64,000 bases of DNA. Source: Geosiphon pyriformis. Lineage: Eukaryota > Glomeromycota > Glomeromycetes > Archaeosporales > Geosiphonaceae. Under the pieces are notes generated by a model that searched no databases, had not been told where the DNA came from, and saw only the letters and a program-made list of their open reading frames with translations. Within the stretch, counting starts at the first letter, position 1. Every line of letters begins with the position of its first letter. A program made the translations under genes and the position numbers. The DNA is taken from NCBI GenBank assembly GCA_016748015.1, contig JAAOMT010000176.1, forward strand, positions 134,475-198,474, given 5' to 3'. Shown here piece after piece: positions 1-9,533 of this stretch.

Positions 1-70
1 TATCTTTAGTTCAGCAAAATTGTAGAAAATAGCAAAGTTCAAGTTCATAGAATAGTGTTACAACAAGTTG

Positions 71-78
71 TATAAAAG
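71..78 (+). promoter_or_regulatory. TATA box of the C-family LTR
   Basis: TATAAAAG, followed by an AAGAGCTTCTC-like purine/pyrimidine patch. The same box occurs in reverse near 23607-23620 and 57965-57980 in the other two copies. Its orientation fixes the LTR as plus strand here and minus strand in the other two. Confidence 0.6.
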
Positions 79-393
79 AAGAGCTTCTCTCTTCAAGAAA
101 ATGTATCTTACTTTAGATTTATTACTTAGAACCATTTCTACACATACAAAAAGAAATAAATACCAAATAATTTGAAAAACCAAATTCTTTAATTATTGTA
201 CTTGGAAAATCCCCAAAACCCAACTAACATTTTAAAATTGATTAGCTACCAATTTTAGTAAACTGTTAATGACTCCAGGCCTGAATAGAAAACGTTTCTC
301 TTGACAAAAATTCTATTTCTTTTACATTTCTTTTATTTTCTTTTATTTTTCTTATTACAATCATTAGGGTAGCCTACAGATGAGATTCCTGTA

Positions 394-495
394 GAAGAGT
401 TGACTTTTACAGCAAAGTAACTACACATTTTTTTATGAGCTTCTAAACAAGCAATTCCTGGAAAAGAGTTGACGTTTACTACAATGTAACTACAT
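394..495 (+). repeat. Two-copy tandem repeat (about 67 bp) inside the C-family LTR
   Basis: GAGTTGACTTTTACAGC at about 397 and GAGTTGACGTTTACTAC at about 465 start two related units that both run on to GTAACTACA. Both units also occur, in reverse, in the LTR copies at 22991-23980 and 57367-58385. The TTGAC core suggests a duplicated protein-binding site, but that is inference. Confidence 0.6.
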
Positions 496-745
496 TAAGC
501 AACTGGCATGGAATTGGCCATTCCACTTATAAGCCCAGCAAGTTTAAATTATAGGAGATAATTTGAAGTTAAAAATTCAGTTACTGGAGGTTCAACCACA
601 TCCAGAAAACGTAAATTCACAGCAAATAAGTATCAACAACATTATAGAAAAGAGACCAAAAACCTCCGGTAACAATGTTCATCTTTTGTTGTATTTTTCC
701 ATTGGTATTGTTCTGGTTTTGTTATATTTTTGGGTTGAAATGTTC

Positions 746-1300
746 TTAGATTTGTTTTATTCGCAATAAACTGTCTGCATTTCCATTGTCTTTTCTTTTT
801 TTATAATGTATAGTATACTTATATGATATGAGTGCCATTTTCCATCTTGACTGTTTTCCATCTCCAAATTCTTGTTTTTGAAGTGATGTTAATCCTTTGT
901 GATCTGTGTATACCTCAAACTTCTGGCTCAAATATTTTTTCCATTTCATGACTGACCAGTATATTGCTTAGTTTTCTTTTTTCGGTGTTCCATAATTCTT
1001 TTCGGCTGGTGTTAAATCTCTGCTGGCATATGCCACTGGATGTTCTCTGCTGTCTGGTCCTTTCTGAGATAGTACTGCTCCTAATGCCTGGCCAGATGCA
1101 TCTGTGGTAATGATGAATGGTTTGCTGTGATCTGGATAGATCAGTACTGGAGCTTGTATAAGCTTTCTTTTTGGAATATCAAAAGCTTCTTGTTGACTTT
1201 TGGTCCATTCATATTTTGTATCTTTGTTTTGCAGTTGGTTAAGTGGCTGCACTATCTTGGAAAAGTTTTTGATAAAACGTCAATAGTAGCTGGCAAATCC
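746..1300 (-). pseudogene. Element A RNase H domain, broken
   Basis: Ty3-type RNase H following RT. Reading leftwards there is a linker (WTKSQQEAFD), then PVLIYPDHSKPFIITTDASG with the first catalytic Asp in TTDASG, GAVLSQ, AYASRDLTPAEKNYGT, and after a stop the segment KFEVYTDHKGL with a further catalytic Asp. The domain ends at SLLRIKQI. A stop near 950-967 splits it. The element is interrupted about 70 bp further on by the LTR at 1-674. Confidence 0.85.
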
Positions 1301-2033
1301 CAAGAATGATTTCAGTTCTGTTATATTGGTCGGCACTGGAAAATTTTTTACTATCTCTATTTTTCTCTGGATCTGTTTTGATGCCATCTTTGCTGACTAT
1401 GTGTCCCAAGAATTTTAGTTCTGTCTTGCCAAAGAAGCACTTTGTTACATTTAACTTTAGTCCTGCTTTTCTTAGTCTTTCAAACACTTGTTGAAGATGA
1501 TGAAGATGATCATCAAATGTTTTTGAAAATACATTGGTGTCATCCAAGTATACAACTACTGATTTCCACAATAAGCCAGTGTAAACAATTTCCATTAGCT
1601 GTTGGAAAGTTGCTGGGGCATTGATTAAGCCGAATGGTATCATTTCAAATTCAAAATTCCCTTCTCTAGTAGTAAATGCTGTTTTTTCTTTGTCAGCTGG
1701 ATTCATGGCTACTTGCCAGTAACCACTGTTCAAATCTAATGTTGAAAACCATTTGTTCCCACCAAAAGCATCGAATAATTCCTGTATTCATAGAATTGGA
1801 TAACTGTCTCCACGAGTTATACCATTGAGTTTCCTGTAGTCTACACAAAACTGGATTTTTCCATTCTTCTTACAGACAAGTACCACTGGTGACAACCAGG
1901 GGCTTATTGATGGTTGAATTAGCCCATTGTTAAGCATTCTGTTTATCTCTTGACAAATGATCTCGTGGCTGGCTGGTGGCACTCTGTATGCTTTTTGTTT
2001 GATTGACATTACATCTCCAGTCTTGATCTGATG
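1301..2033 (-). pseudogene. Element A reverse transcriptase, broken
   Basis: Ty3/Gypsy RT: KQKAYRVPPASHEII at the N-terminal edge, the VDYRKLN motif, then after a stop near 1787 the segment LNSGYWQVAM, the substrate-loop MIPFGLINAPATFQ, and an intact catalytic YLDD box (about 1545-1560). FLGHIVSKDGIK marks the start of the thumb/connection. RT copies element RNA into cDNA in the cytoplasmic capsid. The catalytic box is intact, but the stop and a frameshift near 1240-1330 make the polyprotein non-functional. Confidence 0.9.
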
Positions 2034-2507
2034 CTAGATGATGTTAGTTCGGCCAAACTCATTTTCACTGGCAAAGATGTCATTGAAATTGTTGAGTAAC
2101 ATCTTGAGCTGCATACATTGGAGTGGATTTAAGTTTTCCATGTTCATTTGTTCCAATTGTTCTGGTTGGAGCAAATAACATTTGTCTCGTCCATAAATTG
2201 TTTGTAATGTGATGTCAACATATCCACAAAGTTGTGGAAAGTCTGGAATGGGGTTTGGTGGTTGGTCTTCTATTTCTGTGGTTAGATATCTGATGATGGT
2301 TCCTTCTGGTATGTTGATGACATTGCCAGTGTTGTTGTAGATGGGAATTTTTATGCTGCTATAGCTTTTGGCTAGTATGTGGAGATTAATCAACCCAATC
2401 TCTCCTGATTCACAAAGGTTTGCTTCAGCTTCAAAAATTTGTCCTTGCTTCTTTTCTTTCCTTCCTATTGCTAGCATGTACTGGCTATATGGTGGAATAG
2501 AAATAGT
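2034..2507 (-). pseudogene. Element A Pol linker between dUTPase and RT
   Basis: A 147-codon open stretch, with relatives at 21841-22340 (B) and 61990-62492 (C). It holds a beta-rich part (IPIYNNTGNVINIPEGT, then IRYLTTEIED) and an acidic helical part ending FNDIFASENEFGRTNII just before RT. No known fold is claimed. The NTG..IxIPxGTxIxxL pattern resembles the strand after the dUTPase core, and the Asp/Phe-rich end resembles the usual lead-in to Ty3 RTs (FxDIF). Confidence 0.6.
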
Positions 2508-3104
2508 TTAACCAGTTGAGATAATTTCTCCTTGGCAAACAATTTCTTCTTCCGTTATATAGACTAGTACATCTATTCTACCCATTGATCCAAATTCTTG
2601 TATTCCTCTCACTGTTATTCCTAATTCCTCTCTCTTTCCTACTAACACTAACTGAGCTACTCTAATCAGAGGCAGGAATATTGTCTGTGCTATATTTTCA
2701 TTGGGGTCTATTATATAGGTCTTTTCTAAGTTATTTTGTAGTATGGCAATGATATTTTCTATATATCTCACATCAATTATTCCTTCTCTTATATTGATCT
2801 TTCTTTTCGCTAAACTACTCCTAGATGCTAATTGAACCATTGTTGTTGCTGAAATTTCTAGTGCTATTTTCAGATCAATGTAGGTGTGTGAATATGGTTC
2901 CAATTTGATGGCATCTTTTCCTGGATATCTTAGATTAAACCCTGCATCTGTATCATGCGCACGTTCTGGCATAATACCTTCCCCATTGTCACTATACCAT
3001 TTCAACTCTTGTTCCTTGGAGAGATCTGGTAATACAATGTATTGTTCATAGTTTAAATCAGAGTTTGAATCTGAGTTGGAATTGGTATTGTTGTTGTCAC
3101 CATA
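2508..3104 (-). pseudogene. Element A dUTPase domain
   Basis: Trimeric-type dUTPase (dUTP to dUMP + PPi). All five family motifs can be located in order: DTDAGFNLRYP (1), ASRSSLAKR (2), GIIDVRYIENI (3, with the water-activating Asp and the uracil-stacking Tyr), NENIAQTIFLPL (4) and GIQEFGSMGR (5, P-loop-like; the expected GFGSTG has changed). It lies between the protease and RT domains of Pol, the same place as in elements B and C. The core is open over 165 codons. Probably made as part of a Gag-Pol polyprotein; no separate start is implied. Confidence 0.88.
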
Positions 3105-3512
3105 TTAAATAGAGCTGGAACCGGTGTTTTCATTGTTGTCGTTATTGGGGTTTAAATTGTGATTGAAAATCGATTCCGATTCTGATGCACATCTGCTGAT
3201 TGGTTCTTTCTTTTCAGGAATTGTATAGATCATGCGTGGTGGTGGATTGTAAATGAAGTCACACTCATCACAATACTGGAAGTCATAGAGAATTAAGCAG
3301 TGTTGACATAGTCGAGTGTTCAACTGCTCTAACCATTGTTCTTGTTCTTCCCTTGTGGGTGCTAATTCTTGGTAGTGTTCATAGAATTGTTCCAGATCTA
3401 GGAGATTTATGATGGGTTCTGTGTCCCAGTCAAGCTCTAAAGATTCTGGGGGGTTGTCTTTGATTGTTTTTATTTCCTCAGGTGACGCCTCTTCGATTTT
3501 GGCAAGTGCCAT
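3105..3512 (-). pseudogene. Element A CxxC ribbon and acidic linker before dUTPase
   Basis: 135 open codons. An acidic helical part (EQFYEHYQELAPTREEQEQWL) is followed by a four-cysteine ribbon LCQHC-x8-CDEC, then IYNPPPRMIYTIPE and an Asn/Ser-rich spacer. Elements B (about 21066-21117) and C (about 63060-63110) carry the same C-x2-C-x8-C-x2-C pattern directly upstream of their dUTPase, so it is a fixed part of the lineage. A zinc ribbon is the likely fold; its role is unknown. Confidence 0.65.
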
Positions 3513-4340
3513 TCACCAAATCTTGTCATCATTATGTGGACAACTGTCCAGTCACTGTATGGCTCTTCTTCAGGCTGCTTCTATTGGGATTCCTTTCCTT
3601 ATCCAGTCACTTATTAAAATCATGTATTGACATGATACATCACACGTTCCTCTACATCTTGGAATGTTGTTCCACATTCTTTCATCCAGAAGAGTTTCTC
3701 CACAGACTATACATGGCGTATTATCCCATTTTTCTATTCATTTTGGTCTTCCAAAATGTTTGATATGGTATGCATGGCAATAGAACTTGGTTGTTGTCTG
3801 ATATTCTTTGTCATCACCACAGCATGCACCCATTGACGACAATTTCTTACTGCAATCAACGCATATCAGTTTGGGTCAGCAATAGGTCGATAGTTGTTGT
3901 TGGCCATAGGTGTATGAGATATAAGTATTGTTGGTTTGAGTGTTTTCTTCCTTTCTCTCTTTCCCTTTTCCCTTTTCTTCTTTGTTTTCTTCCTTCCTCT
4001 CTTTTCCTTTTCTCTTTTCTTCTTTGTTTTCTTCCCATTCCCAGCTTGAGGTCAGTTCATTCTTGTTATTGTCAGTCCAGGTCAAGTCATCGGTTTTCTA
4101 GATAAGTTCTTCTTTTTGTTTCCCTTTTCCATTGTTGTTGTCATTTCAGGGGAGTATTGGTGGCAGTTTGTTATGCTTTTCATCAGCCCACGACACTTGG
4201 TAGGCTTCCCAGGTAGGTTTCTCTTTCTTCTTCTCCAGTTTGATCAATAGTTTCTCTCTTAGAGGAGTCTTGAAGTGGCCACATGTGGCCAGTACACGTA
4301 TGTGTTGGTCCTGATATGTTAGCTGGAGTTCCTGGGTGTT
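3513..4340 (-). pseudogene. Element A Cys-rich region and Lys/Glu linker
   Basis: Broken by many stops and frameshifts, so it is defined by comparison with B (20131-21005) and C (63111-63880). It contains a Lys/Glu-rich linker with an exact-like 14-residue repeat (NKEEKxKGKERKEE, twice; DNA at about 3946-4035). That repeat expansion is absent from B. The remaining DNA holds scattered CxxC remnants. Between protease and dUTPase this element therefore carries roughly 275 codons of extra material not found in standard Ty3 elements. Confidence 0.5.
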
Positions 4341-4871
4341 CTAATCTAACGTTGCATTAACTTTGGATAGCCAGTTATTACCAACAAGAGCTTGGTATTG
4401 AGTGGCTTCCATCACTAGAACTTTAATGGAAGTCACGATGCCATTGACTTCGAAAGAGAAGTTGTCGATTTCGCTGATTGGAGTTTTGGTCACTCCATCA
4501 GCTATAATGATTCTGGCGCTGACAGCTCGATCAACTCGGCAACCTAATTGGTTCATGAATTGCCGTGTGATGATACTGCCTGCTGAACCACTGTCAAGGA
4601 TTAATTTGATGAGTTGTCCCTCAATTTTGACATCAGTGTATATTGCAGTGATTGGTTTGGCTTTAAGAGTGGCTTCACTAAATAATAGCATTGCAGCTGT
4701 TTCTTTGAATTTGAATGGGAAGATAGCAGCCAAAGACTCGTCTTCAGTGATGGTAGCAAATGAGATATTACTAATGAGTGGTTGTTTTTGGGCAAATGCT
4801 GGGTTATTGGTTGAGGCGTCTTCTGGGAATTTGGGTTCTGGGCTTGACCAGTACCCAAATTCCACTGGCAT
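4341..4871 (-). pseudogene. Element A retropepsin-type protease
   Basis: Aspartic protease that would cut the Gag-Pol polyprotein. Catalytic LILDSGSAGSIIT (DSG in place of the common DTG/DSG), followed by the flap/strand segment ARIIIADG and the ALVGNNWL motif typical of Ty3 retropepsins. Upstream TITEDESLAAIFPF is conserved in B and D. This 176-codon stretch is intact, so its active site looks better preserved than those of B (NRW) and D (NSG). Confidence 0.85.
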
Positions 4872-5352
4872 AATCCAGATGATTGCTGTGAAAAACTGGG
4901 AATTGGTTGATGGACTACTATTGCCGATCTCCAGCTCTGTTGAGTCATTCTCAGTCTTTGGATTCTGTTGGGTGGTAGGCTTTGGGACAGTGTTTGGATT
5001 TGTTGGGGTTGTGGATTATTTGTGGCTACAATTGTTGATAAATCACTTGTGGCTGTGGTTGATAGATTGGAGCTTGATACACCGGAGACTGATAGATGGA
5101 TGACTGTATCACTGGTAGGTAAGTGGATTGGTTTTGATTTGGGTACTAATTCGGAGTTTGGAACTGGCGATTGGAGTTTCGATATTGATTTCCCAATCAT
5201 TGGTTATTTAAATGCTGGCGATAGTCAATTTGGATGTGTCCTTGTTTACCACAATAATGACAGATACATGTTTCTTGTTGCCACCGTTGATTAGTTGATA
5301 AAGATGGACATGGCTGATTTTGGGCATGATTAGAGTTTCCTTGATTATTGTG
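4872..5352 (-). pseudogene. Element A nucleocapsid zinc knuckle and Tyr-Gln-Pro spacer
   Basis: Around 5228-5275 the minus strand reads CHYCGKQGHIQIDYR, a CCHC knuckle whose last Cys is Tyr (a single G-to-A change). It is followed by a low-complexity spacer of YQxP units (YQSPVYQAPIYQPQPQ). The knuckle would bind genomic RNA. Several stops interrupt the spacer before the protease. Confidence 0.7.
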
Positions 5353-6066
5353 TCATTGTGAAGGCTGATAAATGACATGATTGTCAGCTAAGTATTTTTT
5401 CAATCTCTTATTAATTGATTCACTGAACTTTTCCAATTTGGAATCCAATTCAGATGATCCGTTTATTACTAGATTAATGGCTTGGGTGTGATTAGCCTTT
5501 GACTTAGCAGATTCAAAATCTCTGGCGCGTGTAACTGTGTTTTGAAGGGTACCTGGATGCAATGGACGTACATGTTGTAAGATGCTGCTGTGCAGGCCAC
5601 AGATAAACTGATTGAGTATCTGTGGTGCTGTAAAATAGTTGGTGTCAATTGCTTGAATTTGGCGTAGATTTCGATGGAAGCGTCCCAGGTAAGTAGTGAC
5701 TGCTTCAGTTTTTCTTTGTTTAATGGTGGTGAATGCATTGACTAGGCAATTGATGCTGTTATTGTTGCTAAAGTATCTTAGGAATTCTGCTTTGAAGACA
5801 TTAAAATCTTGTGGTTTATTAATCAAGCTCTAGTACCATGAATTGGCGGTATTCTTGAGAAAGTAGGGAATGGCTTGTATTGCTCGAGTGTCATTCCATT
5901 CATTGACTGTGATGGCCTTTTCTACATTATTCAGCCATACTTGAGCATCATTCTCTTCGCCAGTAAAGTTGTCAAGTTTTGCGATTGGTGCATAGGCCAT
6001 TGGATCTAAGTTAAATGGTTGTGGTGACTGTTGAAGCAGTTGTTGTTGTCCTGGCTGTTGGAGTGG
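5353..6066 (-). pseudogene. Element A Gag capsid domain
   Basis: Retrotransposon-Gag capsid: YAPIAKLDNFTGEE, WLNNVEKAI, KNTANSWY, then after a stop near 5827 PQDFNVFKAEFLRYFSNNN, TYLGRFHRNLRQI, LNQFICGLHSSI and ARDFESAK. This order matches the classical Gag helical domain that assembles the capsid. The stop between the two halves inactivates it. B has the same domain at 18331-18926 with the same break position. Confidence 0.8.
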
Positions 6067-6069
6067 TAG

Positions 6070-6981
6070 CTAAAGTGGCTGCTGTATGGGTTCGGCTATG
6101 GGATTAATCAGTTGATTGATGACGATTACTGGAGGTAAGTTTTGCTGATTAATTAATTTGGGTTTTTGATTTCTTTGATTTGGTGGAGTTTGAATATTCG
6201 GAGTTTCAATTTCTGGATTTTCTAAATATTGTTGAGTTTGAATGTTTGGGGTTTCAACTTCCGGGTTTTCAGTGATCAGGTGCTGGTAAGTGAATTCTTG
6301 ATCCTCTGATTCTTTTTTCTTTTTTTTTGATTCTGCTGCTTCCCACAAATCAGAGATTCCGAAATCTGGTGGAGGCAGTGGTGATCGAAGTCCTAATGGG
6401 GTTGATGATCACGAATTAAATTTCTCAAAGTATTTGTCATATGGTCCTAACAATTCTGTTTTCTTTTGTCTACTTTGGAATGGGAATCATCCAAATGCTA
6501 ATGTCACAGTTGATGGAAACGTGTCTGTTGATGATATGTTGATGGCGCTTCCAAGTGTATAGTGGTAGAATGGGTTGCTTGGGGATTCAACTCTGTTTTT
6601 CTTCCAAGCAGGTGGCTGTATTTTTCTGGGTGTTACTGCTGGTGTTTGTAATTTTCTCTTGCTTTTACTAGCATATGTAATTGGATATCTTTGTTGAGTA
6701 TGATGTTCAATTTTTTTGTTGATCTCAGTAATGATAGATGCAAAATTATGATTTGTTAGTAGGTTGGTGTTTTGAATTAATTCCTTATAGAAAGTTTCTC
6801 TTGCTAATTCAGTATTCACTGATGTTCCTAATAAAGAGGAAATCTTTTTGTTGACGTAAAAATTGAAGGCTGATTTGGCAGATATATAATTGTGGTTTAA
6901 TCCCAAGTATTGACAATAGTGTTGCAATAAGGATTTTGCAAATCCTAAATGGTTTGCTCCTATAATTTCTGATTCAGCCAC
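6070..6981 (-). pseudogene. Element A Gag N-terminal domain and Pro/Gln linker
   Basis: Starts with MAESEIIGANHLGF at 6981, 44 bp after the PBS. The first about 160 codons form a conserved N-domain (AKSAFNFYVNKKI..LG motif) also seen in B, D and E. After a stop near 6487 the frame resumes as a Pro/Gln-rich linker with a repeated NPE(V/I)ETPNIQT unit. The N-domain is not recognisable as a known fold; being first in Gag, it may be matrix-like. Confidence 0.7.
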
Positions 6982-7024
6982 TTTTGGTTTGGTGTTGTCG
7001 GTGCTGGTTCTCTGTAGGATTATA

Positions 7025-7041
7025 CCTCACAGGAAGCACCA
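7025..7041 (-). other. Primer-binding site of element A
   Basis: On the minus strand TGGTGCTTCCTGTGAGG begins 2 bases after the LTR end, the normal spacing for a tRNA primer site. B carries the same site. The complementary tRNA 3' end would read CCTCACAGGAAGCACCA; which tRNA this is cannot be told by eye. Confidence 0.7.
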
Positions 7042-7099
7042 AATGTTACAGGGAATTATTTCTGCTGTTGAAATAAATAACAACCTGTAACTTGGTGCT
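7035..7099 (-). other. U5-PBS inverted repeat (stem) of element A
   Basis: AGCACCAA (7035-7042) pairs perfectly with TTGGTGCT (7092-7099), and GTTACAGG (7045-7052) with CCTGTAAC (7084-7091): a 16-bp stem with a 2-nt bulge and a loop of about 31 nt. It joins the first bases of the primer-binding site to sequence in the LTR end. In the RNA this would be a U5-PBS stem, comparable in position to the U5 inverted repeat of retroviruses. Confidence 0.65.
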
Positions 7100-7911
7100 C
7101 AAAAGCTACTTTCATGATGATGTTCTGAAGGTGTGGTATCTGAAGGTTTTGATGGAGTCTTTTGTATAATGGACAGAGATTCAATAGTGTCGATAGTAGG
7201 TATATCTTTCCAAGAGTTTTTCCAATTTCTTTCTCAGTGTGGTGACCAGATTTAGTCTGGCAGTCATGCCTTTTTGGTAAGCTATCCGATAATATATAAA
7301 ATCCTACCCTTATTTCTGGGTCTTTTACCAGGTTATCCTTGACGTCAATAACTCAGTGCTTAATCTTTTAATCAATTAGTATACACAACAATCAAAGCAA
7401 ATAAAATAAAGAAAATAAATAAAAGAAAATAAAGAAAGAAAAGAAATAAGTCCAGGCGGTTTGGCAGATTAGTATTCCATCAATAGCCATGATCAAGAGC
7501 TATTGTTCCAGTGTGGTTAAGTATCAATTACTATCAACATAAAGTGTTGATAGTGAAGAGTGGATTGAGATATGGAATAATTATTTATTTGATGATTTTG
7601 TTTTTTGGCTAAGAATTCTGTGTTTATCGATTCTGCCTTTTCTGTTTCTAACACTACCGCTATATATACATAATTGGGATTCCTCAATTCCTTGATTTTT
7701 CATGACAGGAATCCTGGAATTCCTGAAATCCTGCGATTCTTTTGAGAGGAATCCTGGAATTCTGGAATCCTGCAATTTCTCGTCGGAGAATTCTGAAATT
7801 CCTGGAATCCTGCAATTCCTGAGAAAAATTCTGGAATTCCACATTTACTATGTTTACTTCTGATTGGCTAATAATTATGCTAATATATTTCCTATATTTC
7901 TATGAGTAACA
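7044..7911 (-). mobile_element. 5' LTR of element A
   Basis: 868 bp, bounded by TGTTAC/GTAACA, followed in minus orientation by the PBS. It contains a TATATATA box at about 7660-7669 and an array of short GAATTCC-type repeats upstream of it. It is closely related to the LTRs at 16579-17285, 26763-27593 and 55425-56386. The right end falls inside the protease gene of element D. Confidence 0.88.
7660..7842 (-). promoter_or_regulatory. LTR core promoter with upstream iterated motif (element A)
   Basis: In minus orientation a run of about eight degenerate repeats built from GGAATTCCAGGATTCC/GAATTGCAGGATTCC units (7671-7842) ends about 10 bp before a TATATATA box (7660-7669). The array includes two TTCTGGAA sequences, which fit the TTCnnGAA half of a heat-shock element. 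The same array is in the B and E LTRs, so it is a family-wide upstream element. Confidence 0.5.
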
Positions 7912-8099
7912 CCACTGTTTAAGATAAGTTTGATTGGAGTATTGTTTACAGTGGCTTCCATATACATAGCAGTAATTGGAGATTTTTTGTCCAATGCTGC
8001 TCCACTGAACATAGCCTCGTTTTCCTCTAATTCAAAAGGAAAAATAGCTGCAAGGCTGCTATCTTTGGTGACAACTGCTAGTGGTATTGTCTGGCTCAA
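7912..8099 (-). pseudogene. Element D protease, truncated by insertion of A
   Basis: VVTKDSSLAAIFPFELEEN, then ITAMYMEATVNNTPIKLILNSG, where the sequence breaks into the LTR of A. The catalytic Asp of DSG is Asn (GAT to AAT, a G-to-A change). Homologous to 4341-4871. Confidence 0.75.
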
Positions 8100-8181
8100 T
8101 TTGTTGGAGGAATTTTTAGTTCTGTTTATGTTTTTACTATCATTGTTTCCAATGATTAGATTTTCTGGTATATTAAGATAA

Positions 8182-8699
8182 GTTTGTTGATAATTTTGGT
8201 AGTTTGGATTGGTTTGCTAATTGGTTTCGGCATGGTTTGGATTCCTCTGGACCAACGCATTCTGGTTCTACATAGGCTGATTTCAGGCCTCGGGATGCCA
8301 ATTCAGGTTGGCTATCATGGGCTGTTGCTGGTAAGCTCCTTGATTTTAATACGTGGTGGAATATTGGTGTGGTATTGGCATGTACTGGTTTCTGGGCATT
8401 TGGGGTGGCATGTAATAATTATTTTCGTGTGCTTCCTGCATCATTCGCGTTTGACATTGACTAATCAAATGTTTTACGTGTTTGCAAAAATGGCAGGCAC
8501 ACATTTCTGTTCTGAATTCCTGGCACAATAAGTGATTATTTCGACTGTCGCTGACTTCTTGGCTGCGTCTTTGGGGTGGTTGGTATGTATTTCTTCTTGG
8601 ATCCAGAATGAGGTAACTTTTTATTTTCTTAGAGAGTTCCTCCCCTAATTGTATTACTCTTTTCTCTAATGTTTTTGTCTTATTTTCCTCCATTACCAT
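8182..8699 (-). pseudogene. Element D zinc knuckle and flanking Gag C-terminal part
   Basis: Open over 117 codons (8346-8699). It contains an intact CCHC knuckle, CHFCKHVKHLISQC, preceded by basic sequence (RNTYQPPQRRSQE) and followed by a Tyr/Pro/Gln-rich tail (MPRNQYMPIPHQYS). It would bind RNA. The stretch down to 8182 is a broken continuation toward the protease. Confidence 0.7.
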
Positions 8700-9431
8700 G
8701 TTAACTATTTGACTATGATTAGCTTCTTTCTCAGCTGATTCAAGGGCTCTGGTGAGTGTAATGGCTTCTGGTAAGAAATTAGGGTGGGCAGGGCATACTC
8801 TTCCTAAAATGCTGCTTTTTAATCCTCTAATAAACTGATTTAAAACCTGAGGATCAGTGTAGTATCCTTATTTAATCGCTTTAATCTGATGGCGAATTTG
8901 ATTGAATTGAGCAAGATATTGGGTAACAGTTTCACCAGTATTTTGCTTAATAGTATTGAATTCATTTTGTAATTGGATTATGGTGTTTGGGTTGCTAAAA
9001 TACTTTAGGAGTGCATTTTTAAATTTGGCAAAGCTCATGGGTTTTGTTTTCAGACTTTGATACCATGAGTTGACTGTGCCTTTCAGGAAAAAAGGTAATG
9101 TTTGAATTGCTCTTTGGTCATTCCAGTTATTTGCCTAGATGGCTTTTTGTGCTTTTCTGAGCCATGTGTGCATGTCTGTTTCTTCTTCCTTTCCTGAGAA
9201 ATCTGTTAGTCTTGCAATATATGATATGGTTATTTCATTGCCATTTTCTACTGGTGGGCTTATTGGTCTAAGAAGAGATGTGATGATATTTCCTTGAGCG
9301 TTCCTAAAGGTGGCTTCCCTTATATCCAGTTCTTCCTCTTGATCACAAGTTTCTTGGTTTCTGAACTGGCTGCTTGTTCCAGTGACTGGTTTTGTGATTG
9401 TTTTTTCACTGGTCTCTTTTTCAGATTCCAA
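8700..9431 (-). pseudogene. Element D Gag capsid domain
   Basis: The part at 9135-9431 reads ISYIARLTDFSGKEEETDMHTWLRKAQKAI, the start of a retrotransposon Gag capsid. The remainder (8700-9130) continues with recognisable matches to capsids of A and B (FLKGTVNSWYQSL, KFFSNPNTIIQLQ-type sequence) but with stops. The linker ahead of it is Glu/Thr-rich. Confidence 0.65.
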
Positions 9432-9533
9432 TTCAGACTCTTCTTTATGGTTTTCAAACCCTGTTCTAAATTTTGGCTAAAAAAGAGGGTTTTGAAATAA
9501 TGATGAATATCCTCCTGTAATTGGTATGTTTCC

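Larger units (their letters stand above)
1..674 (+). mobile_element. LTR of element-C family, 3' end; cut by window start
   Basis: Ends in GTAACA at 669-674 and is the reverse complement of the LTRs at 22991-23980 and 57367-58385, so it is an LTR in plus orientation lacking its 5' end. It lies in element A between the RNase H and the expected integrase: A reads up to the sequence just right of 674. Whether it is a solo LTR or the end of a complete element cannot be seen from this window. It contains a TATA box, a 67-bp tandem repeat and a terminal inverted repeat, listed separately. Confidence 0.85.
675..7911 (-). mobile_element. Ty3/Gypsy-like element A with dUTPase; 5' LTR through RNase H
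   Basis: Read leftwards: 5' LTR (7044-7911), primer-binding site (7025-7041), gag N-domain, capsid, zinc knuckle, protease, Cys-rich module, dUTPase, linker, RT and RNase H. It stops at 675, where another LTR is inserted; integrase and 3' LTR must lie left of the window. Same family as element B: LTR ends, PBS and all coding domains correspond. Stops and frameshifts break the coding region about every 100-200 codons, so this copy is dead. Its right LTR end at 7911 cuts the protease gene of element D. Confidence 0.9.

Noticed and set aside
4402-5103. Plus-strand 233-codon open frame
   Set aside because: Antisense to protease and Gag C-terminal region of element A; composition and lack of homology point to a shadow frame.
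7671-7842. CRISPR-like array
   Set aside because: Repeats are short, degenerate and contiguous without unique spacers; they lie in an LTR promoter of a eukaryotic element.
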